DNA of 64,000 nt, from positions 1-64,000 of the forward strand of contig JAVKOQ010000186.1 in assembly GCA_031835245.1 (NCBI GenBank). The letters run 5' to 3'. Every line of letters begins with the position of its first letter. Position 1 is the stretch's first letter. This document shows, piece by piece, positions 1-12,397 of the stretch. The notes below the pieces were generated by a model. It was not told the origin of the DNA and did no database searches. It saw only the letters and a program-made list of their open reading frames with translations. This DNA is from Balamuthia mandrillaris. Taxonomy: Eukaryota; Discosea; Longamoebia; Balamuthiidae. The position numbers were made by a program, and so were the translations under genes.

Positions 1-431
1 CCTGAGGAAGCGGCTGGAGGACACGCGCAAGGAGCGGAGCACCAGCCTGAACCTCTCCGACTGTTTGTTGCGGCGCCTGCCAGCAGATCTTACCTCCTCG
101 TTTCGTGCTGAAGGGGAAGGAAGGAGCGAAGAAGAAGAAGAAGAGGCACAAGTAGAAGAAGAAGAAGCCTTTCGAGAAATAAGAGAGTTGGATCTTTCTG
201 GTTTGTTGTTATTATCTTTCAAAAAGTGTTTTCGTTTAGCGAGGGGGAGGAGGCTAACCTTACGTTCTTTGCAATGCTTTGTGGATTAACAAAAGGAAAC
301 GATCCTGCGTTGGTGACAGAGCTGACGGCCTTGCCTCCTTACCTCCAAAGCTTGTGCCTGTCGCGTTTGTCGTTGACACATGTACGTTTGTCTGTGGTTT
401 GTTGTTGTTGTTGTCTTATGTTGTTGTCTTA

Positions 432-464
<33 letters not shown>

Positions 465-484
465 CTTATGTTGTTGTTGTCTTA

Positions 485-526
<42 letters not shown>

Positions 527-530
527 CTTA

Positions 531-629
<99 letters not shown>

Positions 630-653
630 CTTATGTTGTCTTATGTTGTCTTA

Positions 654-738
<85 letters not shown>

Positions 739-916
739 CTTCTTCTTCTTCTTCTTCTTCTTCTTGTTCTTCATGTTCTGCTTCTTGTTCTTCTTCTAGT
801 TCTTCTTCTTCTTCTTCTTCTTGTTCTTGTTCTTGTTCTTGTTCTTGTTCTTGTTCTTGTTCTTCTTCTTCTTCTTCTTCTTCTTCTTCTTCTTCTTCTT
901 CTTCTTTCTCCATTCT

Positions 917-959
<43 letters not shown>

Positions 960-3900
960 TTGCTCTTCTCTTTTGTTATAGGGCATACCCTCTTCATGGG
1001 CACTGCTGCAACAACGCAGTGTGTGCAACAGTTTGCTCGAACTAGATCTCAGCCACAACCAGCTCGTTTCCGTGCCAGCAGAGCTAACCCAACTCAAAGC
1101 ATTACAGGCACTGCTGCTTCACCACAACCAATTGACTGCGCTCTCATTCCCCAGAGAGATCGGTCACATGGCTTTAAAGGTTCTTTTTTTGTTTCGTCTT
1201 GTCTCGTTTTCTTTCTTCTGACCTTTGACCTTCATGTGCACTGAACAGGTGTTAACATGGGAAGGTAATGCGTCTTTGGTAATGTCATGGGATGCTGTGG
1301 GTGTACGTTCAACCCACGACGCTTTGGCTTACATTCGTGGCGAGTTTCATGGCGTGGATGCCAAGAGCTGGTTCAGCGGCAAACCTGCAACTTCCTCCAA
1401 CGACGAAGAAGGTACCTCTCTCCCTCTCTCCCTCTCTCCTTCTCCGTCACTAACAAAGTAACTATGAAGAGATTGTGTGGATGTGGGGTCAGTTGCAAGG
1501 CGGTGCAGCAGAAAATCTCCCTAAGCCGCTGAAAGGCTTATTCAATGACCGAGCGATCGTTCAAGGTGCCTTGCTCCTTCTCCTCCTTCTTTGTTCAGTT
1601 TCCGCTGTTGTCAACATGGGATAGTAAACTTGCAATATAGTGGCATCAAGTGGCGAGCATAGTGTCTTTTTGACAGATATGGGCGAAGTTTGGACTGTTG
1701 GCTCCAACAGTCATGGTCAAGTATGTTTCCTTCTCCTCTCTTTCTCTCTCTCTCTCTCTCTCATATTTGCTTCCGGTCTAGCGCGTCTCTATTCTCTCTT
1801 GCATTTCTAGCTTTTGTTAACTTGTTTGCTTTACTCCTTCCGCGTTACCTTCAGTTGGGGCTGGGTCACAAAATAGATAGAAGCCGCCCAGAGATAGTGG
1901 AAGCTCTGCGTGGCAAAAGAATTGTTCAAGTATGTTGCGGTCAAACCCACAGCCTTGTGTTGGATGGTACTTTCACGTCTTTTCTCGTTGTTAGTTCTGA
2001 TTCCTTTTCCTTATGGCACTGTTGCTTTTCGTTCCATCTCATACAACAGCGACCGGAAATGTGTACAGTTTCGGTAGCGGTCGTCAAGGCCGGTTGGGCA
2101 ATGGCGGTACTCACGGTCACTGCATTCCTACTCCTATCAAAGCATTACTTAACAAGAAGGTATCTCTCGTTTGCTTGTTCTTGTTCCTCTTTTTTTTGGT
2201 TCATTATTCTTCTGTTATGTAATGTTGCTCCTTCGCTTCGCAAAGATTGTACAAATAGCTTCTGGCGCGGCTCATTCACTATGTGTAGATAGAGAGGGAA
2301 CAGTGTATAGTTGGGGTCTCGACCAGAACGGCCGTTTAGGTCGTTCCTGCTCTGACGATCCTCTTTCATCTCGTCTTCCTCATCCTGTACCTCTTTCACC
2401 TCACATCAAGCGAGCCATTCGCGTTGCTGCTGGAAGCACTCACTCCCTAGTCTTAACCGAAGACAACACGCTTTGGGGATGGGGCAACAACTTCAAAGGA
2501 CAACTGGGACTCTCCTCTTCCCTCAACGACGTGTTGCAGCCCACCTTGATAGACATCTCCTCTCAGTGTCGTGGCCTCATCCAGGAAGTTGTGGCCAGCG
2601 CGCAGAACACGATGTTGCGAGTGGGAGATCAAGTGGGAGTTTTGCAGCACAAGGCCGCAGGTGGCTATCCAATGAAAACATTTGAGGAGCTGAAAGGCAT
2701 CGACGTGCATCAGATTGCTTGTGGGACGAATCATTTTATGGTTTGTTTTTGCTTTCTTCGCTTTGTGGCGATGTTGTTTGTCTGTAAGTTATACGAATAG
2801 CTGATAACCTTGAATTGGTGAGTGCAGGTTCTAACTTCAAGAGGCGAAGTGTGGGTGTGGGGCTCTAATACGTATGGCCAGCTCGGGAATGGTACCGCCA
2901 ATTGCTTGTGCATTTCTGTTTCCTTTGCTTCACTCTTATCCCTCCTTACCTCGTTTCTCTTCTCCCTTATGATATGCAACCTTCAGGTGATCCCGGAACT
3001 CAACCTCGTCCCATAAAACTTAAAGCTCTTGAAGATAAAGAAGTGTTTCGAGTTGCTTGCAGTAGGGACAGTTCTATTGCCATTCTTGGTTCGTTCCTTT
3101 CTTCTTATGTGCATTCTATTCTTTCCCTCATTTCATGTCCCTTTCCCTCTCTCCCGCTCGTCCACCTTTTTCTCTTTCTCTTCTCTTTCAAAAAACAGGA
3201 ATGATGAGAGTAGTTTTAGGCGAAGACCTCAAAAACCTGTTATGGTCCGATTCTTTTGCTGACGTTACGTTTCTTTGCAAGAAGAACGAGCACGAAGAAG
3301 AGCTCGTACGCATTCCTGCTCACCGCGTCATTCTCTTTCTTCGCTGCCCCAACTTCATCGCACGCTATTTGCCTTCTTCTTCTTCTTCACAACATGACGA
3401 AGAACTTCAGCCAACAGAAGTAAAAATAGATGACATCGATGCAAATACTTTACGCACGTTTTTGAGCTACCTTTACACGGACCGTTTGGACATGACTTTA
3501 TTGGATGGGGCAAGTAACAGCAACTATAATGACTCTCCCATTTATCGTTTGGCGAAACGCTTCAAAGTCACGCGATTGGCAATGATGTGGGAGCGTGACT
3601 CGATTCGACTGCAGGAATCCACATTGGCCCACGATATGCGAGGCGGAGTTGGACTTGATCGTTTCGCGGATGTTCGCTTCGTCATTACTTCTGAGGATGG
3701 GCTGCAACCTCCAAAGAGATATGATGAGGAAGAAGAAGAAGAAGAGGAGAAAGGAAAAGAGAAAGAGAAAGGTGGCAACGTTATTTATGCACACAAGGCC
3801 ATACTTTCTGCTCGATGGTTCGTTTTTATTTTATGTTATTTTTTTTTTCTTTATCTAACATACTCTCTCAGTGAATACTTTGCAACGCTGTTTTTGGGAG

Positions 3901-4313
3901 CAGGCAAAGACATGAAGGAAGGACAAGAAGGAATCATCCACCTTCCCGACTTTGTGGACCGCCCCACTTTCGAAACTCTCCTTGACTTCCTCTACACCGA
4001 CGAGGGCAAAGAACCACAAAACAGAGAAGCGACAGACGAGGATGACTATCTCTCCGCAGATATGGCGTTATCGCTGCTCTCCGTGTGCAACTTGTATGGC
4101 GTTCATCAGCTGAAAGAGAGATGCCAGTCGATCATCCAGAAAGCGATCGAGCCGGAGACGGTGGCTTTCGTTTGGCAACATGCCTTGTTGGCGAGCGCAG
4201 TGCCACTGCAGCTGTTTTGCGAGGACTACGGCAGGGCGCATCGGACGAAGGTGAAGCACTCGGAGGCGTTCCGTTCGCTCCCAAAGCAGTTGCAAGAACA
4301 GTTTTGCTCATGA
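1..4313 (+). CDS. LRR-RCC1-BTB-BTB protein, 5' end outside the window
   Basis: Multi-exon gene, open at the left edge. The order is leucine-rich repeats (LNLSDCLLRRLP, IRELDLSG, then after a 600-base intron at 382-981 LLELDLSHNQLVSVPAEL), a linker, about seven RCC1 blades from about 1640 to 3090 (GEVWTVGSNSHGQLGLGH, GNVYSFGSGRQGRLGNG, GTVYSWGLDQNGRLG, NTLWGWGNNFKGQLG, GEVWVWGSNTYGQLGNG), and two BTB/POZ domains (SDSFADVTFLCKK with IPAHRVILFLRCPNFIARYL; then FADVRFVITSEDG with IYAHKAILSAR and, after an intron, EYFATLFLGAG). It ends at TGA 4311-4313. RCC1-BTB proteins are known as possible Cul3 substrate adaptors and chromatin or GTPase regulators; that role here is inference. A stretch of Glu/Lys precedes the second BTB motif. 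About a dozen introns are pyrimidine-rich. The first exon-intron junctions (200-240) are uncertain. Confidence 0.88.
382..981 (+). repeat. Intronic microsatellite block (GTT)n, (CTT/GTT)n, (CT)n
   Basis: This 600-base intron of the LRR-RCC1-BTB gene is nearly all simple repeat. GTT triplets with scattered TTATG interruptions run from about 398 to 737, CTT and CTTGTT units to about 905, then CT dinucleotides at about 921-957, followed by a normal acceptor ending at 981. Flanking exons join in phase 0 and keep the LRR frame, so the repeat is spliced out. Confidence 0.85.
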
Positions 4314-4360
4314 GCCGAGCTACAAACCAACCAAAAACATTTCTGACCATGAGGGAGGGA

Positions 4361-4408
<48 letters not shown>

Positions 4409-4582
4409 ATTGCCACTCGAACAACCGTGCGTGTATCGGGTTTCGATCCGAGATAATGTCGACGTTTGGCTAATATTTCGTGTCGACATCCATTTAAAAA
4501 TTCCTGGAAATTTTTTAATATACGTTAAAACAGATACCGCTAAAAGAAGACCTTCTTGACAGGACAAGGGAAGAGCAGCGCA

Positions 4583-5207
4583 ATGAAACGAGGACGAGCC
4601 AGCAAGAAAAATGCGCCCAGGAGGAGGCAGGCACAACAAACAGCGGCCACCAGTTTCTCCTATTACTCGGGCGAGCCCGTTTCGTATCACCTGGAACATG
4701 CAGGAGCCACCGAGGAGGAACTCGGCTTGGCCTCAAACGCCGAGGAAGAACTCCCCTCCAATTATTCTTATCCCTTGCCGCTCCCTCGCCAAGGCCATGT
4801 CTCGTGGCTCCACGACGGCCACATCTACGTCTACTCGGGGCGCGTTCGCGGCCAAAACAGGGTCCGTCGTTTCGTTGGGGACATGTGGCGCTACCCCTTG
4901 CAGCAGCAGCAGCAGCAACAAGAGGCCGGGGAGGAAAAATGGCAGAGGGTGGAGCTCCTCTCGAATGGGGGTTGCTCTGCGCCGGCCCCTCGCCACAACC
5001 ACTCAGCGGTTGTCCATGGGGGAAAGGTCTGGATGTTCGGAGGGAGCGGCAAGGATGGCCTCTATTTTGGGGAGCTGCTCGCCTTTGACCTTGCTGCCAA
5101 CGCATTTGAGGTGGTTGCGGCTGCTTCCAGCTCTTCCGATGTGCCAGAAGCGTAAGTTGTTGTTGAGGTTTTTTTTTGAAACAGAAGAGAGGAGAGAGAG
5201 AGAGAGA

Positions 5208-5240
<33 letters not shown>

Positions 5241-6558
5241 GAAGACGTTTGCTAAGCGCACTTGTCTTTGTGCGTTTGTGTTGCAGACGCCATGGTCATT
5301 CTGCCGTCGTGTGGAACGATAAGATGTACATGTTTGGTGGTAAATCAGGTCTGTCTTTCTTCTTCTTTCTTCCATCTTCTTCTTGCTGCTTCTTCCTTCT
5401 TTCTGCTTTGTGTGTTCCTCTTCTTAACTTGTAGTTCTGAATGTTGTTATTGGGCACACAAACAAACAGCCACGGCAGTGTATTTCAATGACGTGCATTG
5501 CTTCGACTTTGCCACTCAAGAGTGGTCCATTGTACCAGTAGCCAAAGGCTCGAAGCCTCATCCCCGCAACTGGCACAGCGCCGTTCTCAATGGCTCCTTG
5601 ATGGTCATCTTTGGCGGGGCTTATTGGGACGGAAGGTTCGCTCTTGCTTCCTTGATTTATTTTCCTTCCTGCTTTACTTCAATGATGACCTGGCTGTCCT
5701 CCCCAGAGAACATTACTTCAATGACGTGCACGTTTTTGATCTTGAGAGTAACGAATGGATGGAAGTAACGTCTTCAACATCATCACCGCCCCCACGGAAC
5801 CGTCATGTGGCGCTGGTTCTTTCTTCCACAAAAACTTCACCACCTATTCTTTCTTCACCCAAAAAGAGAAAAACTGAGGATAAAGAGAAAGAAGAACCGC
5901 AAATGAACGCGACAAGCGATAAAGATGAAAACAGAGAAGAACAACAGCAAGTTAAGTACATGTGGATTCAAGGAGGAAACTTTTTCGATCCGAAAGTGAG
6001 AAAGGATATCTTCTTTGGCGATTCTTTCGTTCTTGAAATGGGAGGGAGAGAGGTAAACAATTGGTTTTGGCTAAAGCTGCATGCAAGTGGTGATTGCGTT
6101 CCCGACAGAGGGCACCACACTGCTGTACTACTTCCTTCTTCTTCTTCTTCTTCTTCTTCTTCTTCTTCTTCTTGTTCTTCTTCTTCTTCTTCTTCTTCTT
6201 CTTCTTCTTCTTCTTCTTCTCCCTCGAACGGCGAGGAACGAATGGTAGCCTACATCTTTGGTGGAGAGAAACGCAGGACTCGCTTCAACGACCTCATCAA
6301 AGTATCATTTCCTTTGTTATGTTGAGCTCCTTTCTTACGACCGACAATGCTTAACTATTACATTATTAATGGTTGTTCATTGGCCATTAGTCTCTCTTTT
6401 TAGCATCGTCGCCTCCGGCCAAGTTCTACTACTGCCGCGCGGAAGTGGAGAAGCTCGTGATGAGTTACTGCTGTGACGGGAGACACTCCGGCGAATGCTT
6501 GGTGGTGAATGTACCCTGCCGCTTACCCACAGAAAAAAAAAATGATAAAAAATTGTAG
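4583..6558 (+). CDS. Kelch-repeat protein
   Basis: ATG at 4583 follows an in-frame, less likely upstream stretch. The basic N-terminus (MKRGRASKKNAPRRR) is followed by a Kelch beta-propeller: LPRQGHVSWLHDGHIYVYSG, PAPRHNHSAVVHGGKVWMFGG, HGHSAVVWNDKMYMFGGKSG, HPRNWHSAVLNGSLMVIFGG, PPRNRHVALVL, DRGHHTAVLL and VAYIFGGEK. At least four introns interrupt it (starting about 5152, 5348, 5636 and 6302). The last intron is best read as 6302-6390, giving a C-terminus with Cys-rich residues and stop at 6556-6558. A Gln run lies at about 4898-4920, and a Ser run of about 35 codons made of TCT/TTC triplets lies at about 6127-6219. Kelch propellers bind protein partners; no fused BTB or F-box is present, so the partner is unknown. 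Confidence 0.82.
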
Positions 6559-6927
6559 TCGACAAGATCATTGAGATTGATCGTCAAAATATGATTTCGG
6601 ATTGGTGTTACGGAAATTTATTCGGTAAATTTAATTAATTTAAAATTAATCAAACGATTGGTTAGAAAATACCCGAATATTTCTTTAAAAGGTAAAATGA
6701 CGTCATTTGCTTACTTTAAAAGGCCTTATTTTTAAAAGGAAACCACCCGGAGAAAAACAAAGAAAAGAAGAAAGCGACAAGGAAGAAATAACAAAAGACA
6801 AAGGACACCCACAGAGCACCGCGCAAAAGAGGCCTCCCCGAGAGACAGGCCCCACCACCAGTGCGTCGTGTTGCACACATGAGCAACGAGCTAAGGAAGG
6901 AGCAAAACTACACGACAGGAAGGAAAG
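6559..6927. other. Intergenic, AT-rich
   Basis: About 370 bases between the Kelch gene and the cyclotransferase gene. The left half is AT-rich, the right half is A/G-rich leader-like sequence running into the next ATG. I see no gene or RNA signature here. Confidence 0.5.
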
Positions 6928-8009
6928 ATGACCGTGTTGCGCACCACCAAACCGTTGTGTTTGTTGTTGTGGGTAACAGCGCTTTTGTCCTGCGTTTGTG
7001 GCGGGATGGCCCAATCTTCTCTGTCTGGGGTGCCTTCCCTCTCATGGCGGATAGTGGCTGAGTATCCTCATGACGCTGAAGCTTTCACTCAAGGCCTTAT
7101 TTATGACTATCGTCACCCTGAAGACGACATCCTCTTTGAAGGTTTCTCCACCCGTTTCTCTACCCTGCTCACTCTGCCATCTCTTGCTCACCATATGAAT
7201 AAATAGGAACTGGTCTTTATGGCAGTTCTACGCTGCGTCGCGTTCCTCTCACAACAGGAGAGCCCACCATCCTAGCCTCCCTCGCTTCTCACCTCTTTGG
7301 CGAGGGCATCACCATCTTCAACGACACTCGTCTCTTCCAACTGACCTGGCAAGCTGGCCTCATCTACGAGTACCACCTTCCGCCTTCTTTCGGACAGGAA
7401 GGGCCTACTGCTGAGCTCGTTCCAGTGACTGAATGGCTCAATCCTGCCGACGAAGGATGGGGTATCTCTCACGATGACAGCTTCACCACCCTCATCATGA
7501 GTGATGGCACTTCCACGCTTTGGTTTCTCGACTTTCCTGCTTCTTCTCCTTCTCCTCAACCAAGACAAGAGCAAGAGCCAACTGTTCTGAGAACAGTGGA
7601 GGTGAGGGATGGAGAAGGAAGGCAGGTGCAGCTGTTGAACGAGTTGGAGTGGATTCGAGGCAAAGTCTATGCAAACATCTGGCAGACAAACACCATTGTG
7701 GTGATCGACCCAGAGAGCGGCCAGGTGGAGGCCAAGCTCTTGCTGGGAGACCTCACGCAACGAGCGGAGGACGCAGATCCAGCAGAGCAGGTGGATGTGT
7801 TGAACGGCATTGCATGGGATGAGGATGGACAGAGATTGTTTGTGACGGGAAAGCTTTGGCCAAGGGTTTATCAGTTGGAGGTTGAAGGGCTCAACTTATC
7901 CGAAAAAGAAGATAGCGAAGAGAGTTCGGCCAGTGGAGAGGAAAGTGATGAAGGAGGAGCAGCACAAAGCAGAAGAACGACCGAATGGTTATCAACATTG
8001 TTTATGTGA
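6928..8009 (+). CDS. Secreted glutaminyl-peptide cyclotransferase (plant/bacterial beta-propeller type)
   Basis: ATG at 6928 starts a signal peptide (MTVLRTTKPLCLLLWVTALL, then SCVCGG). One intron, 7142-7206, splits a Gly codon; spliced exons read AEYPHDAEAFTQGLIYD then ILFEGTGLYGSSTLRRVPL, the hallmark opening of the glutamine cyclotransferase family. Further family signatures are LFGEGITIFNDTRLFQLTW, NELEWIRGKVYANIWQTN and LNGIAWDEDGQRLFVTGK. The family turns N-terminal Gln (or Glu) of peptides into pyroglutamate, usually in the secretory pathway or outside the cell. A short acidic and Ser-rich tail follows the propeller. Its 3' end faces the ABCG transporter with only 48 bases between stop codons. 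Confidence 0.9.
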
Positions 8010-8057
8010 GGAAGAAAGTTGAAGAACAAAGAGTCTTTGTAAATAAAAAAAAGGTAT

Positions 8058-8472
8058 TTAACGTTTAACAGCTTTAACGTAACGAAGAGCAAGGGCGTTG
8101 CAAATGATGAAGAAGACCCACATCCCAGCTACGATGCCTATGTTTCGCCACAAGTTCTCCTCTTCGAATTCAAACATGTCCAACACCTCATTTCCCGAGG
8201 TATAGGCACAGTATGGCTTTATGCTTGTTGTGTTGGTTGCTCTGTTGTTTCATGAAAAAGGGTTGCGTTAGCATAAGTAGATGATGAAGAAGAAGAAGAA
8301 GAAGAAGAAGATGAATAAGAAGAAGAAGAACAAGAAGAAGAACAAGAAGAAGAACAAGAACAAGAACAAGAACAAGAACAAGAACAAGAACAAGAACAGA
8401 ACAAGAAGAAGAACAAGAAGAAGAACAAGAAGAAGAACAAGAACAAGAACAAGAACAAGAACAACAACAAGC

Positions 8473-8546
<74 letters not shown>

Positions 8547-11500
8547 GACGAAGAAACAAGAAGAAGCACAAGAAGGAGAATGGGAAAAAAATAAACATAC
8601 GGATCAAAAACAGGAACAGGAACCAACTCGTCGTCGTCACAATAGAGGTCCTTGTCCTGGAACTGCACGATGGACAAACTCTCGAAAGGATAGGTATTGA
8701 GATCGATGTAATGCGCCCATATCCAATAATCAGGAATGGAGGGTCGAGCAATGAGGAAGCCAGAGAACAAACTGAACAAAGGAAGGAGGAGACCGGTGCA
8801 CGTGAAGGCGAAGATCTGGTTGGGAGACAGGATGGCCACCAATGCAAGGAAGGTGTAGTTGTTCAACAGGGAGAGGAACAGGATAAAGAGGCAGAGGAAG
8901 AAATCGCCGGCTGAGTCGCGGAGACCTGCCATCCAATAAACTGGCAAACTTTAAAGGAAGCAAGAAGGAAGCGAGTGAATAACGAAAAACAGAAAGGCAG
9001 AAGGAATCGGAGAGACGTACAGCATGATCAAAATGTTTATTCCGTTGAATGGAATGGAAGACATGATGAGCCCAAACAGGTAGGCGAATGGTCGATACGT
9101 CAACGATGTCTTCTCTCTAAAGTAAACTGCTTTCTGCATCATTATAATCGGAATAACAGCTGTTGTTTTTTTTTTTAAAGTTAGAATCCTCACAAATAAA
9201 GCAAGAAAGGGAAGCACTTACGAAAGACGACTAAGTTGGTCAACAGCAACAAGTAATAGAGCAAGGCCAGAATGTTGTTCGTTCCCTCTATATTGCTCTT
9301 CTGATCAAAGTACAGCAATCCCATCACCAGGCCAATAAATATGGAGCGAATGACGTTCAGCTTGGCCACCGCCAACAAACGCCACACCATCATCATGTTG
9401 CGCTGCAGCACTCTCAGCATCTGAACGCCGAGGCGGGTTGCATAGTGGCTGCTATAGTGGTAGACCTCCACTTTATCGGGGATGATGCCCTCCTCCACCT
9501 CCTGCTGGACCTGTTGGTACAGCTCGCTTGCCAAGTAGGCCTTGCGAACCTCCTGCTTTTGGTGCAACTTCTGTTCCCTTTTGGAGGGAACGGAAGAGCT
9601 GACGTCCAAAACAAAGTCGGCCGGGTTTTTTCGAGGCGGACAGTGATACCCCAAATCAGCGAAATAGGATAAGACCGCTTTAAAGTCCGGTTCGGGCGTT
9701 GGTTCTTGTGGTTCGTCTTCTCCATCTTCGTTGCCGTCGCGAAGCGTCAAACCATCGTGGCTGTGACTGTGAAGAGGCCCAAAGTAGACCACCTCTCCTC
9801 CCTTTCTCAACAGAAGAAGATGAGTAAACTTGGCAAAGATCTGCTGACTAGGTTGATGGATGGTGCATATAATGGAACGGCCCTGTTTGGCCACTTTGGA
9901 GATGGCATTCATGACCTTGTCCGCTCCGACAGAGTCCAAGCCGGAGGTCGGCTCGTCGAGGAAGAGCAAGCTCGGGTTGGCGGCCATCTCCACGCCCATC
10001 GTCACTCGTTTGCGTTCCTCGAGGTTGGTGGCGATGATGACGCGGTTAGCGATGAGGGTCAGGCCTAAGATTTCCATAAGCTCGTCCACAAACGCCTCTT
10101 GTTTGGCTTTTGGAACGGAAGATGGAAGACGAAGCTGTTATTGGTTTTAGTTAGTAATGAGCATTACGTTAGAGAAGAGAAGGCTTGAAGAAAGACTATA
10201 CCCTGGCACTGAAGAGGAGAGCCTCTCGGACGGTTTGGAAGGGAAGGTGGATGTCCTGTTGTTCTACATAGCCGACCGTTCGGTTGAGGAACCTATTTGG
10301 CTTTTTGCCGTTCAACAAGATCTCACCTTCAATTCTTCCTCCCGTTTTTCTCTGTTTCATGTTTGTATTAGTAATGTTAAGAAGCAAGCAACGGCATGAA
10401 AAGGAGACGTAACGATACCTTGGCGAGAACATCAAGAAGAGTGCTTTTGCCAGCACCGGATGCTCCCATGAGGGCCAACGCCATGCCTGGCTTGACATAC
10501 CCAGTTATTCCACGCAACAATTGTAACCAGTATTCATGCTTCTTGGCGAATGGGAGTGACTGTTTGCAAAAAAGAGACAGGGATCATTAGCTCTGAGAAA
10601 CAAAGAGAGAACGAGCAGAGAGAAAAAAAAACCTTGATAAGCGGAATGTTGGACAACAATCCGCCATCAATCTTGACCCAATAGGAAAGATCCTTGAATG
10701 ACAAGTAAGCTCCTTGAACAACGGCATCGCTCACTCTTTCTCCATCCACGTCGCTTATGGAGGGCGGATTCTTTCTCGCCTTCTTCTTCTTCTTCTTCTT
10801 TCGGCTTCTCCTGATCAAACTGCCTCTCTTATTTTCATCTGCATCTTCTCCCTTCTCACCGGAAGCTCGAATCGTCTTATAAAAGCCAGAAAGGTTACTC
10901 ATCTCAACACTCTTTCTTGCTCCTTTGCCGTTCGCTCCTGTAGCAGAGGAGTTTCCAAGAAGAGTCTTTCGTAGCTCTGCCGGAATGATTGGAGGTTCAT
11001 CTCGGAAACGCAGGTAACGCAAAGTGAGATACGTGAGGAAGACATACAGCAGGAACCACGCCCACAGCACCGCGAACCACACCCATCTGTAGTCCAGGTT
11101 TGTGGAGAGTTCCAAGCGGTCGAGGATTTGGTCTCCGTTGGTGGTGGGACAGAGCTGAGTGCCGCCGTACTGGTCGTCGGCAAGAGGTTGGGGAGGAACC
11201 AGCTCATCACTGGTGCAGCGAAGAGGGAGTGCCTCGAACTCATTTATCATTATAGCTATTATACACAAACGTTACTCTCAAAGAGAAGAAGACGAAGAAG
11301 AAAAGAAGAAAAGTGAAGAACAAAAACGAACCTTCAAAAGCATAACGCAACGGATCGATCCAATACAACCAGATGAACCACGGTGGTATGCTTCCAGGCG
11401 GGATCAAATAGCCACAGAACAACAGGATCAGCACGATGAAGACTGGGGACACTGTATTGGCCACTATGTCATTGGGACAGGCCACCGCCACCACACGAAT

Positions 11501-12365
11501 GAAGCAAGCCATGACCACTGCCGTGGTGAACATGATCAGCAGGAAGAATAGGTAACGCTCCCCTTGCTCCGAGTTTAGGCCACACATCCAATAGACGATC
11601 GTCGAGAAGAGCACCACGTCCATCAATATGACCGGCATGTCGGCTATAACGATGGAGAGAGCGTAGGAAAGCGTGCCGTGATACTTGGCGTCCGATTGCC
11701 GATAAAAGACGGCTCTCCCTAGGGAGGTTCGAGGCAACGTGGAGAAGGCGGAGAAGGCCACGTAGGTCAGGGAGAAGAAGATAAGACCTTGCCGGTTGCG
11801 AGCGTCCACCTGCGTGTTTGCGAGCTGGAAGTAAAGCGAGGCGAGTATGAGGGAGAGAACGAGACTGCGGAGGAGACGGGTCAGAAGAGTCGCTTTGTCT
11901 CTGAACACGATGGTGAATTCTCGTTTCTGTTGTTGTTTATGTTTATCATCAATAAAGCGATAAAGTATAGAGAGTGTGTTTGACAAACAAAACAAAGAGA
12001 CGTACTTGAACAAGGTTGAATTGTTCTGCAGTTGAAATGGGATACATTTGTTCCTTCTTGTAATCCTTCAGCTCGATGTTTGACTTGAGCGATTCCTTCT
12101 CTTGTTGCTTTTCCTCATCCTCAGCGGCAATGTCGTTCGTGCTCTGGTTGTTCTCCTCTCGAAACTTTTGGCTTTTTAGCTTTCGCTTGATGCCTTTCTC
12201 TCTGATGATGTCCAACGACTTTTGAGCCAGCTCCGACTTTTTCCATTCGGCCACAAAGTCGGCCGGCGTGTGGGGGGCAAAGTTAGAAGGCACGCTTGGA
12301 CTGATGAAGTTCTCACAGTATTCAACCACTTCCTCTATTGGAGAAGAAGAAAGCAAAGGTTAATA

Positions 12366-12397
<32 letters not shown>

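Noticed and set aside
226-1244. ORFs of poly-Val, poly-Cys, poly-Leu and poly-Phe
   Set aside because: They are translations of an intronic microsatellite; the flanking LRR exons splice across it in phase.
4430-4455. B-box-like GGGTTTCGATCCG after the LRR-RCC1-BTB gene
   Set aside because: No acceptor, D or anticodon arm fits around it.
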